Notes under the pieces: generated by a model
Seen by the model: the letters and a program-made list of their open reading frames with translations, nothing else
Told to the model about the DNA's origin: nothing
The model's database searches: none
Made by a program: the position numbers and the translations under genes
Assembly (NCBI RefSeq): GCF_022835695.1
Contig: NZ_BQUV01000007.1
Coordinates: 372,001-436,000, forward strand
DNA length: 64,000 bases
Source: Bradyrhizobium sp. Ce-3
GTDB lineage: Bacteria; Pseudomonadota; Alphaproteobacteria; Rhizobiales; Xanthobacteraceae
Direction of reading: 5' to 3'
Part shown: piece after piece, positions 1 to 9,825 of the stretch
Layout: each line of letters starts with the position of its first letter
Position numbering within the stretch: the stretch's first letter is position 1

Positions 1-611
1 GTCGCTGTTGATGTAGCCGAGCCCCTGGTCGCCGGCATTGGCGAAGGGGCTCGCGAAATCCGCGCCGGTCGCGACATGGACGAACGGCGTCATCTTCACG
101 CCGGCGACGAGCTCGCGCACTTCGCTCATCCAGAGCCTTCGTTCGCCGAGCGAACCCATGTGGCCTGTGATCGGCCGCGTCTCCCATTTGCCGTTCATGC
201 CGAGCCGCGGATCGGCCGGCTTCGGAATGTCAGCGGGTGCCGGCACCTGCCAGTTCGGCGGTGACCAGACATTGCCGGGCGCATTTTCCGTCCGGCGCAA
301 CAACTGGCAGGAGGTGCGCGCCATGCTGGTGCCGCCGGAGACGAACTCGGCCTCGATCACCTTGATGCGGAGGCCGTCGCGGACGAGCCTGGTCTTCACC
401 TCGACCGGCGTCGTGATGTTGGGCAGCCGGAACATGTCGACCGTGAGGCGTGCGGGGACGAAATCGTCGGAGCCGTGGCGCTCCTCGATGACGAAGCCGA
501 GCAGGCCGATCACGACGCGACCGTGCATCGATTCCGGGCTCCACGGTCCGTTCGCAACCGACGTCGGCATGAAGCCGTCGCCGTGTCTGGTGAAGAAAGG
601 CTGGTTTGTCA
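1..611 (-). CDS. Thioesterase-like (hotdog fold) protein, 3' end cut by window edge
   Basis: The frame opens with ATG and stays open to the left edge, giving 203 codons. The protein begins MTNQPFFTRHGDGFMPT and later reads VVIGLLGFVIEE and VPARLTVDMFRLPNITTPVEV. This is the layout of TesB-like acyl-CoA thioesterases with tandem hotdog folds (4HBT_3 type), and such proteins hydrolyse acyl-CoA thioesters in the cytoplasm. No catalytic residue can be assigned with confidence, so the substrate is unknown. The gene follows queG by 35 bp on the same strand and could be the last gene of a GST-queG transcript. The C-terminus lies outside the window. The family call is from sequence resemblance only. 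Confidence 0.7.
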
Positions 612-646
612 TGGCCTGCGACCATGACGGGAACGGCGCGATGAAA

Positions 647-1834
647 TCAAGAGGCGGCCGCGCGCCACTCGTTTTGCACGCCGACGTCAGGCTCGCCGCC
701 GGCCCGCGAGGCCAGCGCCGCGAATTCATCGGGGGCGATCAGCTGCGCAAGCGCCCACACCGCGGCGCCGCGCACCAGCGGGCTCGCATCGTCGAGCAAA
801 CGTTGTGCTTCGCCGGCCAAGTCTGCATCGCCTGAGTTGCCGATCGCGATCAGCACATTGCGGATGAAGCGGTCGCGGCCGATCCGCTTGACCGGCGATT
901 TCGTGAACAGCGCGCGAAAGGCGGCGTCGTCGAGCCGCACCAGCTCTGCGAGCGCAGGCGCGCGCAACGCATCACGCGCCGCGAGCTTCTGCTCGCGTCC
1001 CGCCAACGCGAACTTGTTCCACGGGCACACCGCGAGGCAGTCGTCGCAGCCATAGATGCGGTTGCCGATTTGCTTGCGGAATTCGTGCGGGATCGGTCCC
1101 TTGTTCTCGATCGTCAGATACGAGATGCAGCGCCGCGCATCGAGCTTGTAGGGGGCGGGAAACGCAGCGGTCGGACAGATGTCCTGGCAGGCGCGGCAGC
1201 TGCCGCAATGATCGGCTTCGCTCTCGTCGCGCGGCAATTCGGTCGCCGAATAGATCGCGCCGAGAAACAGCCACGAGCCGAACTCGCGTGACACCAGATT
1301 GGTGTGCTTGCCCTGCCAGCCGATGCCGGCCGCCCGCGCCAGCGGCTTCTCCATCACAGCGGCGGTGTCGACGAACACCTTCACCTCGTCGCCGGTCGCA
1401 GCAGCGAGCCAGCGCGCGAGAATCTTCAGCCGCTTCTTGATCACGTCGTGATAGTCGTCGCCCTGCGCATAGACCGAGATCGCGCCATGCGACCGGCGCG
1501 CCAGAATGTTCAGCGGATTGTCGTCGGGCCCGTAATTGACGCCGAGCATGATGATCGAGCGCACGCCGGCCCACAGCACGCGCGGATCGGCGCGGCGCTC
1601 CGGATTGGCTGCGAGCCAGTCCATGTCGCCATGGCCGCCGGAGCCGAGGAATTCCAAAAAATATTGTCCGGCCTCTGCCGTCGCATCAGGCGTGGTGACG
1701 CCAATGGCGTCGAAGCCGAGCGCGCGCGCCTCGCGCTTGAGCGCTGCCTTGAGATCGGACGGAGAGAGCGTGACCGCCTGGTTCAGAAGTCGAGGTCCAC
1801 ATAGGTGCGCGACGCCGGCACCCCCGCCAGCCAT
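647..1834 (-). CDS. queG: Epoxyqueuosine reductase QueG
   Basis: QueG reduces epoxyqueuosine to queuosine in the wobble position of GUN-decoding tRNAs, using cobalamin and two [4Fe-4S] clusters. The protein shows [12 protein letters not shown] near the start, the [21 protein letters not shown] segment that carries the catalytic Asp of the family, a first ferredoxin motif [12 protein letters not shown] (about residues 208-219) and a second one, [13 protein letters not shown] (about 261-273). A HEAT-like C-terminal tail follows. The 395-residue length fits the family. The start is uncertain: the ATG used here overlaps the GST gene by 52 bp, while family alignment would favour a start near 1786, where only CTG is available. 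The open frame continues further upstream, but only as a shadow of the GST gene. Confidence 0.93.
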   Translation of the reverse strand: MAGGGAGVAHLCGPRLLNQAVTLSPSDLKAALKREARALGFDAIGVTTPDATAEAGQYFLEFLGSGGHGDMDWLAANPERRADPRVLWAGVRSIIMLGVNYGPDDNPLNILARRSHGAISVYAQGDDYHDVIKKRLKILARWLAAATGDEVKVFVDTAAVMEKPLARAAGIGWQGKHTNLVSREFGSWLFLGAIYSATELPRDESEADHCGSCRACQDICPTAAFPAPYKLDARRCISYLTIENKGPIPHEFRKQIGNRIYGCDDCLAVCPWNKFALAGREQKLAARDALRAPALAELVRLDDAAFRALFTKSPVKRIGRDRFIRNVLIAIGNSGDADLAGEAQRLLDDASPLVRGAAVWALAQLIAPDEFAALASRAGGEPDVGVQNEWRAAAS

Positions 1835-2475
1835 TCGCTGAGCAGCGGGCGGAACGACGGGCGGGACTTCACCCGCGCGTACCACGCTTTTGCCGCGTCG
1901 TCCTCGCTCCATGGCACGTCGCCCAGATAGTCGATCGCCGAGAGATGCGCCGCGGCGGCGAGGTCCGCGTAGGTCAGGCGGTCGCCGGCGAGATAGTTCC
2001 GTGTCTTCGCCAGCCAGCCGATATAGCTCAGATGATAGCGCACATTGACCTTGGCGGCGCGCATGATGTCCGGCGCCGGCGGACCGCCGCCATTGTCCTC
2101 GCTCATGAAGCGCTTGTAGATCCGCTCGGTGACCAGCGGGTTGGAGGCTTCCTCGAAGAATTTCTCGTTGAACCACGCCATCAGCCGGCGCACCTCGACG
2201 CGCTCGGCCGAAGACGTCGGCATCAGCCGACGCTCGCCGGCATCGAGGCCATGCGTCTCGTCGACATATTCGGCGATGATGGGCGCACCCGGGATCGGCG
2301 GAAAACCCTCGGCGATCAGGACCGGCGTGGTCGCCGCCGGATTGAGCGCGAGGTACGCCTCGCGCCGCTCCCAGACCCGTTCCTCCACCAGGCGCAGATC
2401 GAGGCCATATTCGCCGAGCACGAGGCGAATGAAGCGCGAATGCGGACAGAACGGATGGTGATACAGCGTATACAT
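1783..2475 (-). CDS. Glutathione S-transferase family protein
   Basis: This 230-residue soluble protein starts [18 protein letters not shown], a thioredoxin-like N-terminal GST domain with C10-P-H-S in the position of the active-site Cys/Ser. [10 protein letters not shown] (the cis-Pro loop) and [13 protein letters not shown] (the glutathione-binding Glu/Ser region) follow. A helical C-terminal domain includes [23 protein letters not shown], which matches the GST_C N-capping motif. It probably conjugates or reduces small electrophiles with glutathione; the substrate cannot be read from sequence. It is the first gene of the minus-strand GST-queG-thioesterase group, and its 3' end overlaps the 5' end of queG. 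Confidence 0.88.
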   Translation of the reverse strand: MYTLYHHPFCPHSRFIRLVLGEYGLDLRLVEERVWERREAYLALNPAATTPVLIAEGFPPIPGAPIIAEYVDETHGLDAGERRLMPTSSAERVEVRRLMAWFNEKFFEEASNPLVTERIYKRFMSEDNGGGPPAPDIMRAAKVNVRYHLSYIGWLAKTRNYLAGDRLTYADLAAAAHLSAIDYLGDVPWSEDDAAKAWYARVKSRPSFRPLLSEWLAGVPASRTYVDLDF

Positions 2476-2738
2476 GAAGCCCTTGGTAGTGTCGTGGCGC
2501 TTAAGAAACCATCAACCTGTGTGACCTGACCGTGTGATTTGGCCAGCTCAGTTCCGCTCGTCTCTATGTCGCGTCAGCACGCAAACCGGTAGCCACCCCC
2601 GCAGATGGTGCGGGTCACAAAAACGCTATAGCCCAGCAAATCGGCCGGGTAACCCATTGTTTGACGATTCTTTGCGATTGCGGCCTATGTGCGAATAAGC
2701 GAGAAGAATCCGGTTTTCCACACAGGGCAGTTCAGACC

Positions 2739-3545
2739 ATGATGACGGATATGCTGCGGGCGGTGATTCTCGGCATCGTCGAGGGCGTCACCGAGTTCCT
2801 GCCGGTCTCTTCGACAGGCCACCTGCTGCTCGCGGAACGCTTCTTCAATCTCGGCGAAGGCAATTTCTGGAAGAGCTTCGCGATCCTGATTCAGCTCGGT
2901 GCGATCCTCGCGATCCTCGTGCTCTACTTCAACAGATTGTGGCGCGTCGCGCTCGGCATGTTCTCCAATCCGGACGACCGCCGCTTCGTGATCGGCGTGC
3001 TGGTGGCGTTCCTGCCCGCCGTCGTGATCGGCCTGATCGCCGGCAAATACATCAAGGAATTCCTGTTCAATCCGTGGGTGGTCTGCTTCACGCTGATCGT
3101 CGGCGGCGCCGTCCTGCTCTGGGTCGATCAGCTCGATCTCAAGGTGTACGAGGACGACGCGACCCGGTTCCCGCTGCTGATGTATTTCTGGATCGGCGTC
3201 GCGCAGTGCCTGGCCATGATCCCCGGCGTGTCGCGTTCCGGCGCCAGCATCGTCGCTGCGATGCTGCTCGGCGCCGACAAGCGCTCGGCGGCGGAGTTCT
3301 CGTTCTTCCTCGCGATCCCGACCATGGTCGGCGCGTTCGCCTATGATTTCTACAAGAACCGCGCCGACTTCAGCTCGGACAATCTCAGCGTCATCGCGGT
3401 CGGCTTCGTGGTGTCGTTCATCACCGCCATGATCGTGGTGCGGGCCTTCCTCAACTTCGTCACCCGCCGCGGCTTCACCTTCTTTGCCTGGTGGCGCGTG
3501 ATCGTCGGCACGCTCGGCCTGATCGCGCTGGCGATGGGACGGTAG
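2739..3545 (+). CDS. uppP: Undecaprenyl-diphosphatase UppP (BacA)
   Basis: UppP dephosphorylates undecaprenyl pyrophosphate on the periplasmic side of the inner membrane, recycling the lipid carrier for peptidoglycan and O-antigen synthesis and giving bacitracin resistance. The two signature motifs are present: EGVTEFLPVSSTGH at residues 15-28 and PGVSRSG at 162-168. The protein has 268 residues and about eight hydrophobic segments, normal for the family. I chose the ATG that begins MMTDMLRAVILG. The frame is open 26 codons further upstream, but that part (with Cys/Arg-rich sequence) does not resemble the family. A palindromic repeat follows the stop codon directly. Confidence 0.97.
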   Translation: MMTDMLRAVILGIVEGVTEFLPVSSTGHLLLAERFFNLGEGNFWKSFAILIQLGAILAILVLYFNRLWRVALGMFSNPDDRRFVIGVLVAFLPAVVIGLIAGKYIKEFLFNPWVVCFTLIVGGAVLLWVDQLDLKVYEDDATRFPLLMYFWIGVAQCLAMIPGVSRSGASIVAAMLLGADKRSAAEFSFFLAIPTMVGAFAYDFYKNRADFSSDNLSVIAVGFVVSFITAMIVVRAFLNFVTRRGFTFFAWWRVIVGTLGLIALAMGR

Positions 3546-3554
3546 ACCCGTCTC

Positions 3555-3675
3555 GTCGTCCCGGCGCAGGCTGGGACCCATAACCACAAGTCTTTGCTGG
3601 TTATGCGAGATGGCGCCACAGGCCTGCACAAAGCGGGCATTTGTGGCGATGGGTCCCGGCCTGCGCCGGGACGAC
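3555..3675. repeat. Dispersed palindromic repeat (RPE-like)
   Basis: The ends form a long inverted repeat: GTCGTCCCGGCGCAGGCTGG near the left end pairs imperfectly with CCGGCCTGCGCCGGGACGAC at the right end. Nested inside is CATAACCA with TGGTTATG, and CCACA with TGTGG. Such structures, with two or more hairpins inside a terminal inverted repeat, are typical of the interspersed palindromic elements of Bradyrhizobium and related genomes. It fills the gap between the convergent uppP and NDUFA9-like genes and could also act as a terminator for both. Confidence 0.8.
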
Positions 3676-3688
3676 AAGTTGAGAGACC

Positions 3689-4657
3689 TTACGCGCTCTT
3701 CTTCTGGAACTGCCCCGTCGCGCGGAAGCGCCAGAGATATTGCGGGGCGACCGCTTCCATCGAATCCGGCGTGATGCCGAGGCCGGCGAACGTGAGATCG
3801 GCGGCCTTGGCGGCGTCGGACACCACATTGTCCGAGCGCAGCATCGCGACCTGGTCCGGGGTCAGCGTGAACGGCCCCGGCGCGAATTGCAGGACATACG
3901 ACTGCAGCTTGGCGAGGCCGAATGGCAGCGGCGCCAGCATGCGGTCGCGCTGGGTGATCTCGAGAATGATCTGCATAACCTCGCGCATGGTCAGCACCTC
4001 GGGACCGCCGAGCTCGTAGGTGGCGCCGGCCTTCGCCTTGCCGTCCACGGCATCGGCCACGGCGTCCGCGACGTCGGCGACATAGGCCGGCTGCAGTCTG
4101 TTGACCCCGCCGCCGACCAGGGGCAGCACCGGCGACATCCGCGCCAGCGCCGCAAAGCGGTTGGTAAACTGATCCTCGGGCCCGAACAGCAGCGACGGCC
4201 GCATGATGGTGGCCTCCGGTAGGGCCGCCTGCACCGCCTGCTCGCCTGCCGCCTTGGCACGGTAATAGCTAGAGGCCGAATCCTTATCGGCGCCGATCGC
4301 CGAGACGTGGACCATCCGGGCGCCGTTCGCGGCCGCCGCCTTGGCGATGGTCTCGGCGCCCTTCACCTGCACGGCGTCAAAGCTCTGCCCGCCGCCCTCG
4401 GCCAGGATGCCGACCAGGTTGATGGCGATATGCGAATCACGCATCGCCGCGTCGACCGAGGCCGGGTAGCGCACATTGGCCTGGACCGCATGAATCTGCC
4501 CGACGCGGCCGAGCGGCTGCAGATGGAAGGCCAGTTCAGGCCGCCGCACCGCGACTCGCACCCGGTAATCGCGCTTGCAGAGCGCCCGGACCACGTTCCG
4601 TCCCAGAAAACCCGATCCGCCGAAGACCGTGACGAGCGTTTCCAGGTTCGATGCCAT
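3689..4657 (-). CDS. Complex I NDUFA9-like NAD(P)-binding protein
   Basis: This 322-residue atypical short-chain dehydrogenase/epimerase has a Rossmann glycine motif, GGSGFLGR, at residues 13-20, followed by VRVAVRRPE. NLVGILAEGGGQSFD, MVHVSAIGADKDSASSYYRAKAAGE and MRPSLLFGPEDQFTNRFA are the hallmarks of the NDUFA9 / complex I accessory-subunit branch rather than of catalytic epimerases. In alphaproteobacteria this protein is associated with NADH dehydrogenase; a role in complex I stability or quinone biosynthesis is known for homologues. The ATG used here has AGGA eight bases upstream; an in-frame ATG three codons earlier has that AGGA directly against it and is less likely. Confidence 0.9.
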   Translation of the reverse strand: MASNLETLVTVFGGSGFLGRNVVRALCKRDYRVRVAVRRPELAFHLQPLGRVGQIHAVQANVRYPASVDAAMRDSHIAINLVGILAEGGGQSFDAVQVKGAETIAKAAAANGARMVHVSAIGADKDSASSYYRAKAAGEQAVQAALPEATIMRPSLLFGPEDQFTNRFAALARMSPVLPLVGGGVNRLQPAYVADVADAVADAVDGKAKAGATYELGGPEVLTMREVMQIILEITQRDRMLAPLPFGLAKLQSYVLQFAPGPFTLTPDQVAMLRSDNVVSDAAKAADLTFAGLGITPDSMEAVAPQYLWRFRATGQFQKKSA

Positions 4658-4805
4658 GAGGTCCATTCCTGCCGGATTCGAGAGCGATTGGGCGCATTTA
4701 CAGCGTCTCGCGATACGCCATCAGCCCAATTCTGTACAGGCTATTTGAATTTTCGATCGCGAATTTGACAAGCGCGTAACCGATCCTTACTAAGCCGCTC
4801 CACAT

Positions 4806-4892
<87 letters not shown>

Positions 4893-4931
4893 CCCCCTTT
4901 TTAAGCGATTGAAATCGCTCAGCATCCGGAG

Positions 4932-4959
4932 GGTGGGTGCGGCGAAGCCGCGACCCGCC
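4932..4959. other. GC-rich hairpin downstream of MFS gene
   Basis: GCGGC-GAA-GCCGC is extended by GGGT/ACCC with one bulged base, making a stable stem-loop in the space between tRNA-Leu and the convergent MFS gene. It has no T-run on either strand, so it may be a repeat fragment or an RNA 3'-end stabiliser rather than a simple intrinsic terminator. Confidence 0.45.
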
Positions 4960-5054
4960 GACGGTCGAGCTACGCTTCGGCCAAATCATACCTGCGGGCT
5001 TAACCCCGAGCATGCCAGGGCCACGCAAGTTGATCGCGTGAGCGTCGTCTCCCC

Positions 5055-6329
5055 TCACACCACCCGTCGTCCCGCCCGCCGCGCGATCGGCCGTTGCACG
5101 AAGTACATCGCGATCATCGAGATCATCGAGCTCGCGACGACGACGTAGCCGATCCGGTCGAAATGCAGCAGCGAGCCGTCCGCATTCTCGGCGACGATCG
5201 CGGCGGCAGCCACCGAGCCCAATCCACCAGACAGCTGCTGCACCGATGCGCTGATCGCGCTGAACGAGCCGCGCTGGCTGGCGTCGGGGATCGCCGACAT
5301 CAGCGCCTGCGAGGGGATCATGCGCGAGAAGATGCCGACGAACATCAGCACATTGACGATGATCGCGGTCAGCAGCGAGACGTGGCCGAGATGGGTGTAG
5401 ATCAGCACCATGATGGCCGTCACCACGCAGCCGAAGATGAAGGTCGGATATTTGCCGAACGCATCGCTGGCGCGGCCGACCAGCGGCCCCATCAGGATGC
5501 TGAACAGGCCGGAGACCAGATAGATCGTCGGCAGGTGGACGATGTCGATGCCGAGATTGTGCACGGTGAACGCGCTGCCGAACGGCATCAGCATGAAGCC
5601 GCCGGTCGCCAGCAGCGTCGTCACCAGGAAGGCCAGCGTGTAGCGCGGCTGCGCCACGGTCGCGATCAGATGCTGGAACGGGTTGCGGTCGTGCTGCAGC
5701 TTGAGATGGCCGTCGACCGGCGCCATGAAGAGCGCGATGGCGGCGATCGCCGCGAGCGACAGGCCGACGATGGCGACGAAACAGATGTGCCAGTTCCAGT
5801 GGTTGGCCAGAAAAAGTCCGGCGGGCACGCCAAGAACCTGGCTCGCGGCGAACGCGGTCTGGATGAAGCCCATCACCCGGCCCCGCAGCTGCAGCGGGAA
5901 CAGGTCGGTGACGATGGCGAGCACGACCGAGCCGATCACGCCGCCGAACAGGCCGGTGACGATGCGGCCGAGCAGCAGCACGTGGAAATTCTGCGCCAGC
6001 GCGCACAGCACGGTGCCGAAGGTGAAGCCGACATAGAAGAACAGCAGCATCCGCTTGCGGTCGAAGCGATCGGCAAAGCCGGCGGCGAGGATGCCCGAGA
6101 TGCCGGCGGCGAAGGCGTAGGCCGAGACCGCGACGCCGAACTGCCCGGCCGTGATGTTCAGCGACGGCATCAGGATGGCGCCGAGCGGCGACATGATGAT
6201 GAAGTCGAGGATCAGGGTGAATTGCGTGAAGGCGAGCAGCGCGATCAGGAACGATTGGTAGCGCGAGAAGCCGCGTTCCTGGGGCTCGTCGATCGGCGCG
6301 GCGATGGTCTGTTCCGACATGAGGCTCAT
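5055..6329 (-). CDS. Major facilitator superfamily transporter (drug-efflux type)
   Basis: The 424-residue protein has about twelve hydrophobic segments beginning near residue 25. The MFS motif A region between helices 2 and 3 reads GFADRFDRKRMLL, LLLGRIVTGLFGGVIGSV marks helix 4, and GFIQTAFAASQVLGVPAGL matches the helix-5 motif C (gxxxGPxxGG-like) of proton antiporters. A second, degenerate motif A, GPLVGRASDAFGKYPT, lies in the middle loop. This arrangement suggests a DHA1-type inner-membrane exporter of small molecules driven by the proton gradient. The substrate is unknown. It is monocistronic and divergent from the autotransporter. An in-frame ATG three codons downstream is an alternative start; neither start has a clear ribosome-binding site. 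Confidence 0.88.
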   Translation of the reverse strand: MSLMSEQTIAAPIDEPQERGFSRYQSFLIALLAFTQFTLILDFIIMSPLGAILMPSLNITAGQFGVAVSAYAFAAGISGILAAGFADRFDRKRMLLFFYVGFTFGTVLCALAQNFHVLLLGRIVTGLFGGVIGSVVLAIVTDLFPLQLRGRVMGFIQTAFAASQVLGVPAGLFLANHWNWHICFVAIVGLSLAAIAAIALFMAPVDGHLKLQHDRNPFQHLIATVAQPRYTLAFLVTTLLATGGFMLMPFGSAFTVHNLGIDIVHLPTIYLVSGLFSILMGPLVGRASDAFGKYPTFIFGCVVTAIMVLIYTHLGHVSLLTAIIVNVLMFVGIFSRMIPSQALMSAIPDASQRGSFSAISASVQQLSGGLGSVAAAAIVAENADGSLLHFDRIGYVVVASSMISMIAMYFVQRPIARRAGRRVV

Positions 6330-6782
6330 TTCACTGGGAGGCCGGTGCTGGCCGGCAACAGATAGGGAGGGCGCGGTCGGATTTCATGGGGCGCGCGGGC
6401 AACAGTTCCCTCGAAATTGAACGCGCAGCGGCAATGACTTGGTCCCGACTCAGGCCCGGTTTGGCCGCCCGCCCGCGTCGGATCTGGCGAGAAAATCGGG
6501 ATAGCGGCGCACCCGATAAGACCCAGCGATTGTGTCCGGTTGTGCCGGTCGATCACTGCAACGGGTGAGTGGTGTACTTCACAACCCGAGAGGCCTACGC
6601 ACGTCAAGGGTGTGAATCGTGACAATGCATCTCATGGTTCCGTCTGTGGCGATCACGCAACAAGTCGCTGCAAATCGTTTCAAGCTTGAATGGAGCGGAT
6701 CAGCCGAAGCTGAGAGCGGAGCAGGGGGAGCAGGGTGCGCGAGGCCGGGGGCTCGGGTTCGCGCCGATGGTGGAGTAAGGGC
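6330..6782. other. Intergenic region without recognisable gene
   Basis: This 453-bp spacer between the divergent MFS and autotransporter genes must hold both promoters. I found no convincing coding frame, tRNA, palindromic operator or long repeat in it. The sequence around 6640-6700 is less GC-rich than its surroundings and is the likeliest place for the autotransporter promoter, but no clear -35/-10 pair stands out. Confidence 0.5.
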
Positions 6783-9566
6783 ATGGTTTCCTCGCGGCTC
6801 GCGGCGATCCTGTCGTGCACGACCCTGGGTGGCGGCTGTCTGTTGTCGGTGTCGCAGGCGCTTGCCGCGTGCGATAGTCTCGCACCGGTGAGCGGTCAGA
6901 CGGTGACCTGCTCGACCACGGCTCCGAATCCCTCGCCGGCAGGCGTGCAGGCCGCGGCCGGGAGCTCGAACGTCACCGTGAACGTGCTGCAGGGCGCCGG
7001 CATCACGCCGGGCGCCGGCGCGGCCGCGATCGCCCTCGTCTCCGGCAGCACCGCCACCAACAACGGCACGCTGACCATCAGCGGCGGCGGCACCGGCATC
7101 TTCGGCAGCGGCGACGGCAATCTCTTCACCAACGGCGCGACCGGGGTGATCACGACCACCGGCGCCGGCAGCAATGCGATCGCCGCCAGCAGCAACGGCA
7201 ACACGCTGATCAACAATGGCACCATCACGACGCAGAACGGCACCTCGCGCGGCCTTGCCATCACCGGTCTCACGCAGCACAACAGCAACACGCTGATCAA
7301 CACCGGGACCATCATCACCCAGGGCCCGCAGTCGCACGGCATGTACGTGCAGACCGGCGACAGCAACAGCTTCACCAACAGCGGCACCATCACCACGGCC
7401 GGCGCAGGCGCGCGTGCGATCTTCTCCGCCGGACAGTTCGTGAGCATCACCAATACCGGCACGCTGCTGACCACCGGAGGCGATGCCGGCGGCACGCCCA
7501 ACAACACCGTCTTCATGCAGGGCAATGCCGGCGTGCTGCGCAACAGCGGCACCATCGAGGCGCGGGGCGTCAACGCCGACGGCGTATTCTCCAACACCGC
7601 GGGATCGTCGTTCACCGCCCGGATCGAGAATCTCGCCGGCGGCAAGATCATCAGCCAGAACGGGCCCGCGATCCGCACGCTCAACGGCGCCACCACCATC
7701 GTCAATGCCGGCCTGATCGCCGGCAACAGCGGCACGGCGCTCGCGGGCGGCGGCGGTGCGGTGACCATGATCCTGCAAACCGGCTCGCAGATATCAGGTC
7801 TTGCCGATGGCGGCGGCGGCGGCAACCAGGTGCGGCTGCAGGGCAGCGGCACGGTCGACAATGCCTTTGCGCGCTTCCAGACGCTGACGATGGAAGGCAA
7901 TGACTGGACCTGGGCCGGCACCGGCACCTTCGCCAACAGCTTCATCAACAGCGGCTCGCTGACGCTGCAGACCTCGCTGACCGGCAACGTCTCGATCGCG
8001 GCCGGCACCAGCCTGCTCGCAGGCAACGGCGCCAATCCGTCGATCGCGCCGTTTCCGGGCGGACCGCCGATCACCGTCACCAATGCCGGCGTCATCAACC
8101 TGACCAATGGCGGCGCCACCGCCGCAAACAGTCTCACGATCGCCGGCAACTATGTCGGCAATGGCGGTGGCCTCTATCTGCGCACCGTGCTCGGCGGCGA
8201 CGGCTCGCCGTCGGATCGTCTGGTCATTTCCGGCGGCAACGCATCGGGCTCGACCGCCGTAACCGTCACCAATGCCGGCGGCGCCGGCGCGCTCACCACC
8301 GCGGACGGGATCATGGTGGTGCAGGCCGTCAATGGCGGCACCACGACGGCGGGCGCATTCGGCCTCTCCAACGCCGTCGTTGCCGGTGCGCATGAATATC
8401 TGCTGTTCCGCGGCGGCGTCTCCGCCGGCAGCGCCGACAATTGGTATCTGCGCTCGCAGCTGTTGCCCGGCACGTCGTCGCCGGCGCCGCCGGCTGCACC
8501 TGCACCAACGCCGCCGGCATCGCCGAACGTGGTGCCGCCGCCACCGGGGCTGCCCGCGGAGGATCTGTCGGCGCTGACGCCGCCGCCGGCGGGTGCTGCG
8601 CCGGTCGAGCTCTATCGCGAGGAAGTCGCGGTCTATTCGGCGCTGCCGCAGGTGGCGCAAAAGCTCGGGCTCGCGACGCTCGGCACGTTCCATCAGCGCC
8701 AGGGCGATCAGGCCTTGCTGACCAATGGCGGTGAACAGCCCGCGGCATGGGCGCGCGCCTACGGCTCGCACAGCTCGCAGAGCTGGGCCGGCACGGTCAG
8801 CCCCTCGTTCGACGGCACCATGGCCGGCGTGCAGGTCGGCGTCGACATCCTGCGCTTTCAGTCCGCGCCGGAGCATCATGATCGCGCCGGCTTCTTCTAC
8901 GCGTATGGCTGGGCCAGCGGCACCATCAACGGCTTCGCGCTCGGCCTCAATGATGTCCGTACCGGCACGCTCTCGATTGATAGCCAGAATATCGGCGGCT
9001 ACTGGACCCATATCGGCCCCTCAGGCTGGTACGTCGACGCCGTGCTGATGGGCAGCTTCTATGGGGCAAGCCCGCTGTCGGATCGCCAGATCGGCGCGCG
9101 GGTGTCGGGCACCGGCGTGGCGGCGTCGCTGGAAGCCGGCATGCCGCTACAGCTGAACCGCTTCATCGCCGTCGAGCCGCAGGCGCAGCTGATCTGGCAG
9201 CGGCAGTCGTTCGACAGCTTCAACGACATCTTCTCCAGCGTTGCGCCCGGCAGCGCCGATACGCTGACCGGCCGGCTCGGCGTGCGCGTTCCCGCGACCT
9301 TCATTGTCGGCACGGCCGAATTGCGTCCCTATGTCGAGGCCAATCTCTGGCACACGGCCGCGAACGACCGCAGCATCGCCTTCGCGACGACGGACCTGAT
9401 CGGCGTGCAAAGCCGTGGCACCGCCGTCGAGATCGGCGCCGGTGTCTCCGCGCAGCTCAATCGCACGATCAGCGCCTACGCCAGCGCGGGCTACACGACC
9501 TCGGTGGACAGCCTCCATCGCGAGGACATCACCGGCCGGTTCGGCCTCCGCGTCAGCTGGCAATAA
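6783..9566 (+). CDS. Autotransporter outer-membrane beta-barrel protein
   Basis: The 927-residue protein starts with a signal peptide (MVSSRLAAILSCTTLGGG..., likely cleaved after ALA). The passenger (about residues 30-570) is a Gly/Asn/Thr-rich beta-helix built from degenerate repeats with cores such as NNGTITT, NTGTIIT, NSGTITTAG, NTGTLLTTG and NSGTIEARG. A proline-rich linker (PAPPAAPAPTPPASP) follows, then a roughly 270-residue beta-barrel starting at WARAYGSHSS, with a typical closing strand FGLRVSWQ. The barrel inserts into the outer membrane and the passenger is exposed or released. Function is unknown; an adhesin or surface structure is the usual role. The upstream extension of the frame to 6735 is not needed because the signal peptide begins here. 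Confidence 0.9.
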   Translation: MVSSRLAAILSCTTLGGGCLLSVSQALAACDSLAPVSGQTVTCSTTAPNPSPAGVQAAAGSSNVTVNVLQGAGITPGAGAAAIALVSGSTATNNGTLTISGGGTGIFGSGDGNLFTNGATGVITTTGAGSNAIAASSNGNTLINNGTITTQNGTSRGLAITGLTQHNSNTLINTGTIITQGPQSHGMYVQTGDSNSFTNSGTITTAGAGARAIFSAGQFVSITNTGTLLTTGGDAGGTPNNTVFMQGNAGVLRNSGTIEARGVNADGVFSNTAGSSFTARIENLAGGKIISQNGPAIRTLNGATTIVNAGLIAGNSGTALAGGGGAVTMILQTGSQISGLADGGGGGNQVRLQGSGTVDNAFARFQTLTMEGNDWTWAGTGTFANSFINSGSLTLQTSLTGNVSIAAGTSLLAGNGANPSIAPFPGGPPITVTNAGVINLTNGGATAANSLTIAGNYVGNGGGLYLRTVLGGDGSPSDRLVISGGNASGSTAVTVTNAGGAGALTTADGIMVVQAVNGGTTTAGAFGLSNAVVAGAHEYLLFRGGVSAGSADNWYLRSQLLPGTSSPAPPAAPAPTPPASPNVVPPPPGLPAEDLSALTPPPAGAAPVELYREEVAVYSALPQVAQKLGLATLGTFHQRQGDQALLTNGGEQPAAWARAYGSHSSQSWAGTVSPSFDGTMAGVQVGVDILRFQSAPEHHDRAGFFYAYGWASGTINGFALGLNDVRTGTLSIDSQNIGGYWTHIGPSGWYVDAVLMGSFYGASPLSDRQIGARVSGTGVAASLEAGMPLQLNRFIAVEPQAQLIWQRQSFDSFNDIFSSVAPGSADTLTGRLGVRVPATFIVGTAELRPYVEANLWHTAANDRSIAFATTDLIGVQSRGTAVEIGAGVSAQLNRTISAYASAGYTTSVDSLHREDITGRFGLRVSWQ

Positions 9567-9570
9567 TGGG

Positions 9571-9592
9571 CCGCGCGCGACCCTGCGCGCGG
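9571..9592 (+). terminator. Hairpin after autotransporter gene
   Basis: A perfect stem CCGCGCGC/GCGCGCGG with a six-base loop starts four bases after the stop codon. No T-run follows, so it may stop transcription only with Rho or serve as a 3'-end stabiliser. Confidence 0.45.
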
Positions 9593-9825
9593 TACCTCAA
9601 GCCATTGTCTCCGCGGCACAATAGCGCTACATGCTCAACCATCTGTGCCGGCCGGAGAGGGGGCGTTGGGGCCGTTTTGGCCCGATGCCGCGACGCAATC
9701 CCAAGGCTTGAACGAAAAAGGCTTGAACGCAACAAGGCTGCTGCACGCTCGCCTGTCGGGACATTGGGCGATAGCCTATCCCAAGAGCGATTCGACGAGA
9801 GCGGTTCGACGAGGTTTTTGACAGC

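Noticed and set aside
230-625. Minus-strand frame of 131 codons over the first gene
   Set aside because: The neighbouring frame gives a coherent thioesterase-like sequence running to the window edge; this one gives Arg-rich nonsense.
9703-9729. Direct repeat AAGGCTTGAACG as an activator site for the RNase D gene
   Set aside because: Two copies at 15-bp spacing are suggestive, but no partner regulator or promoter elements could be seen; it is mentioned only in the gene entry.
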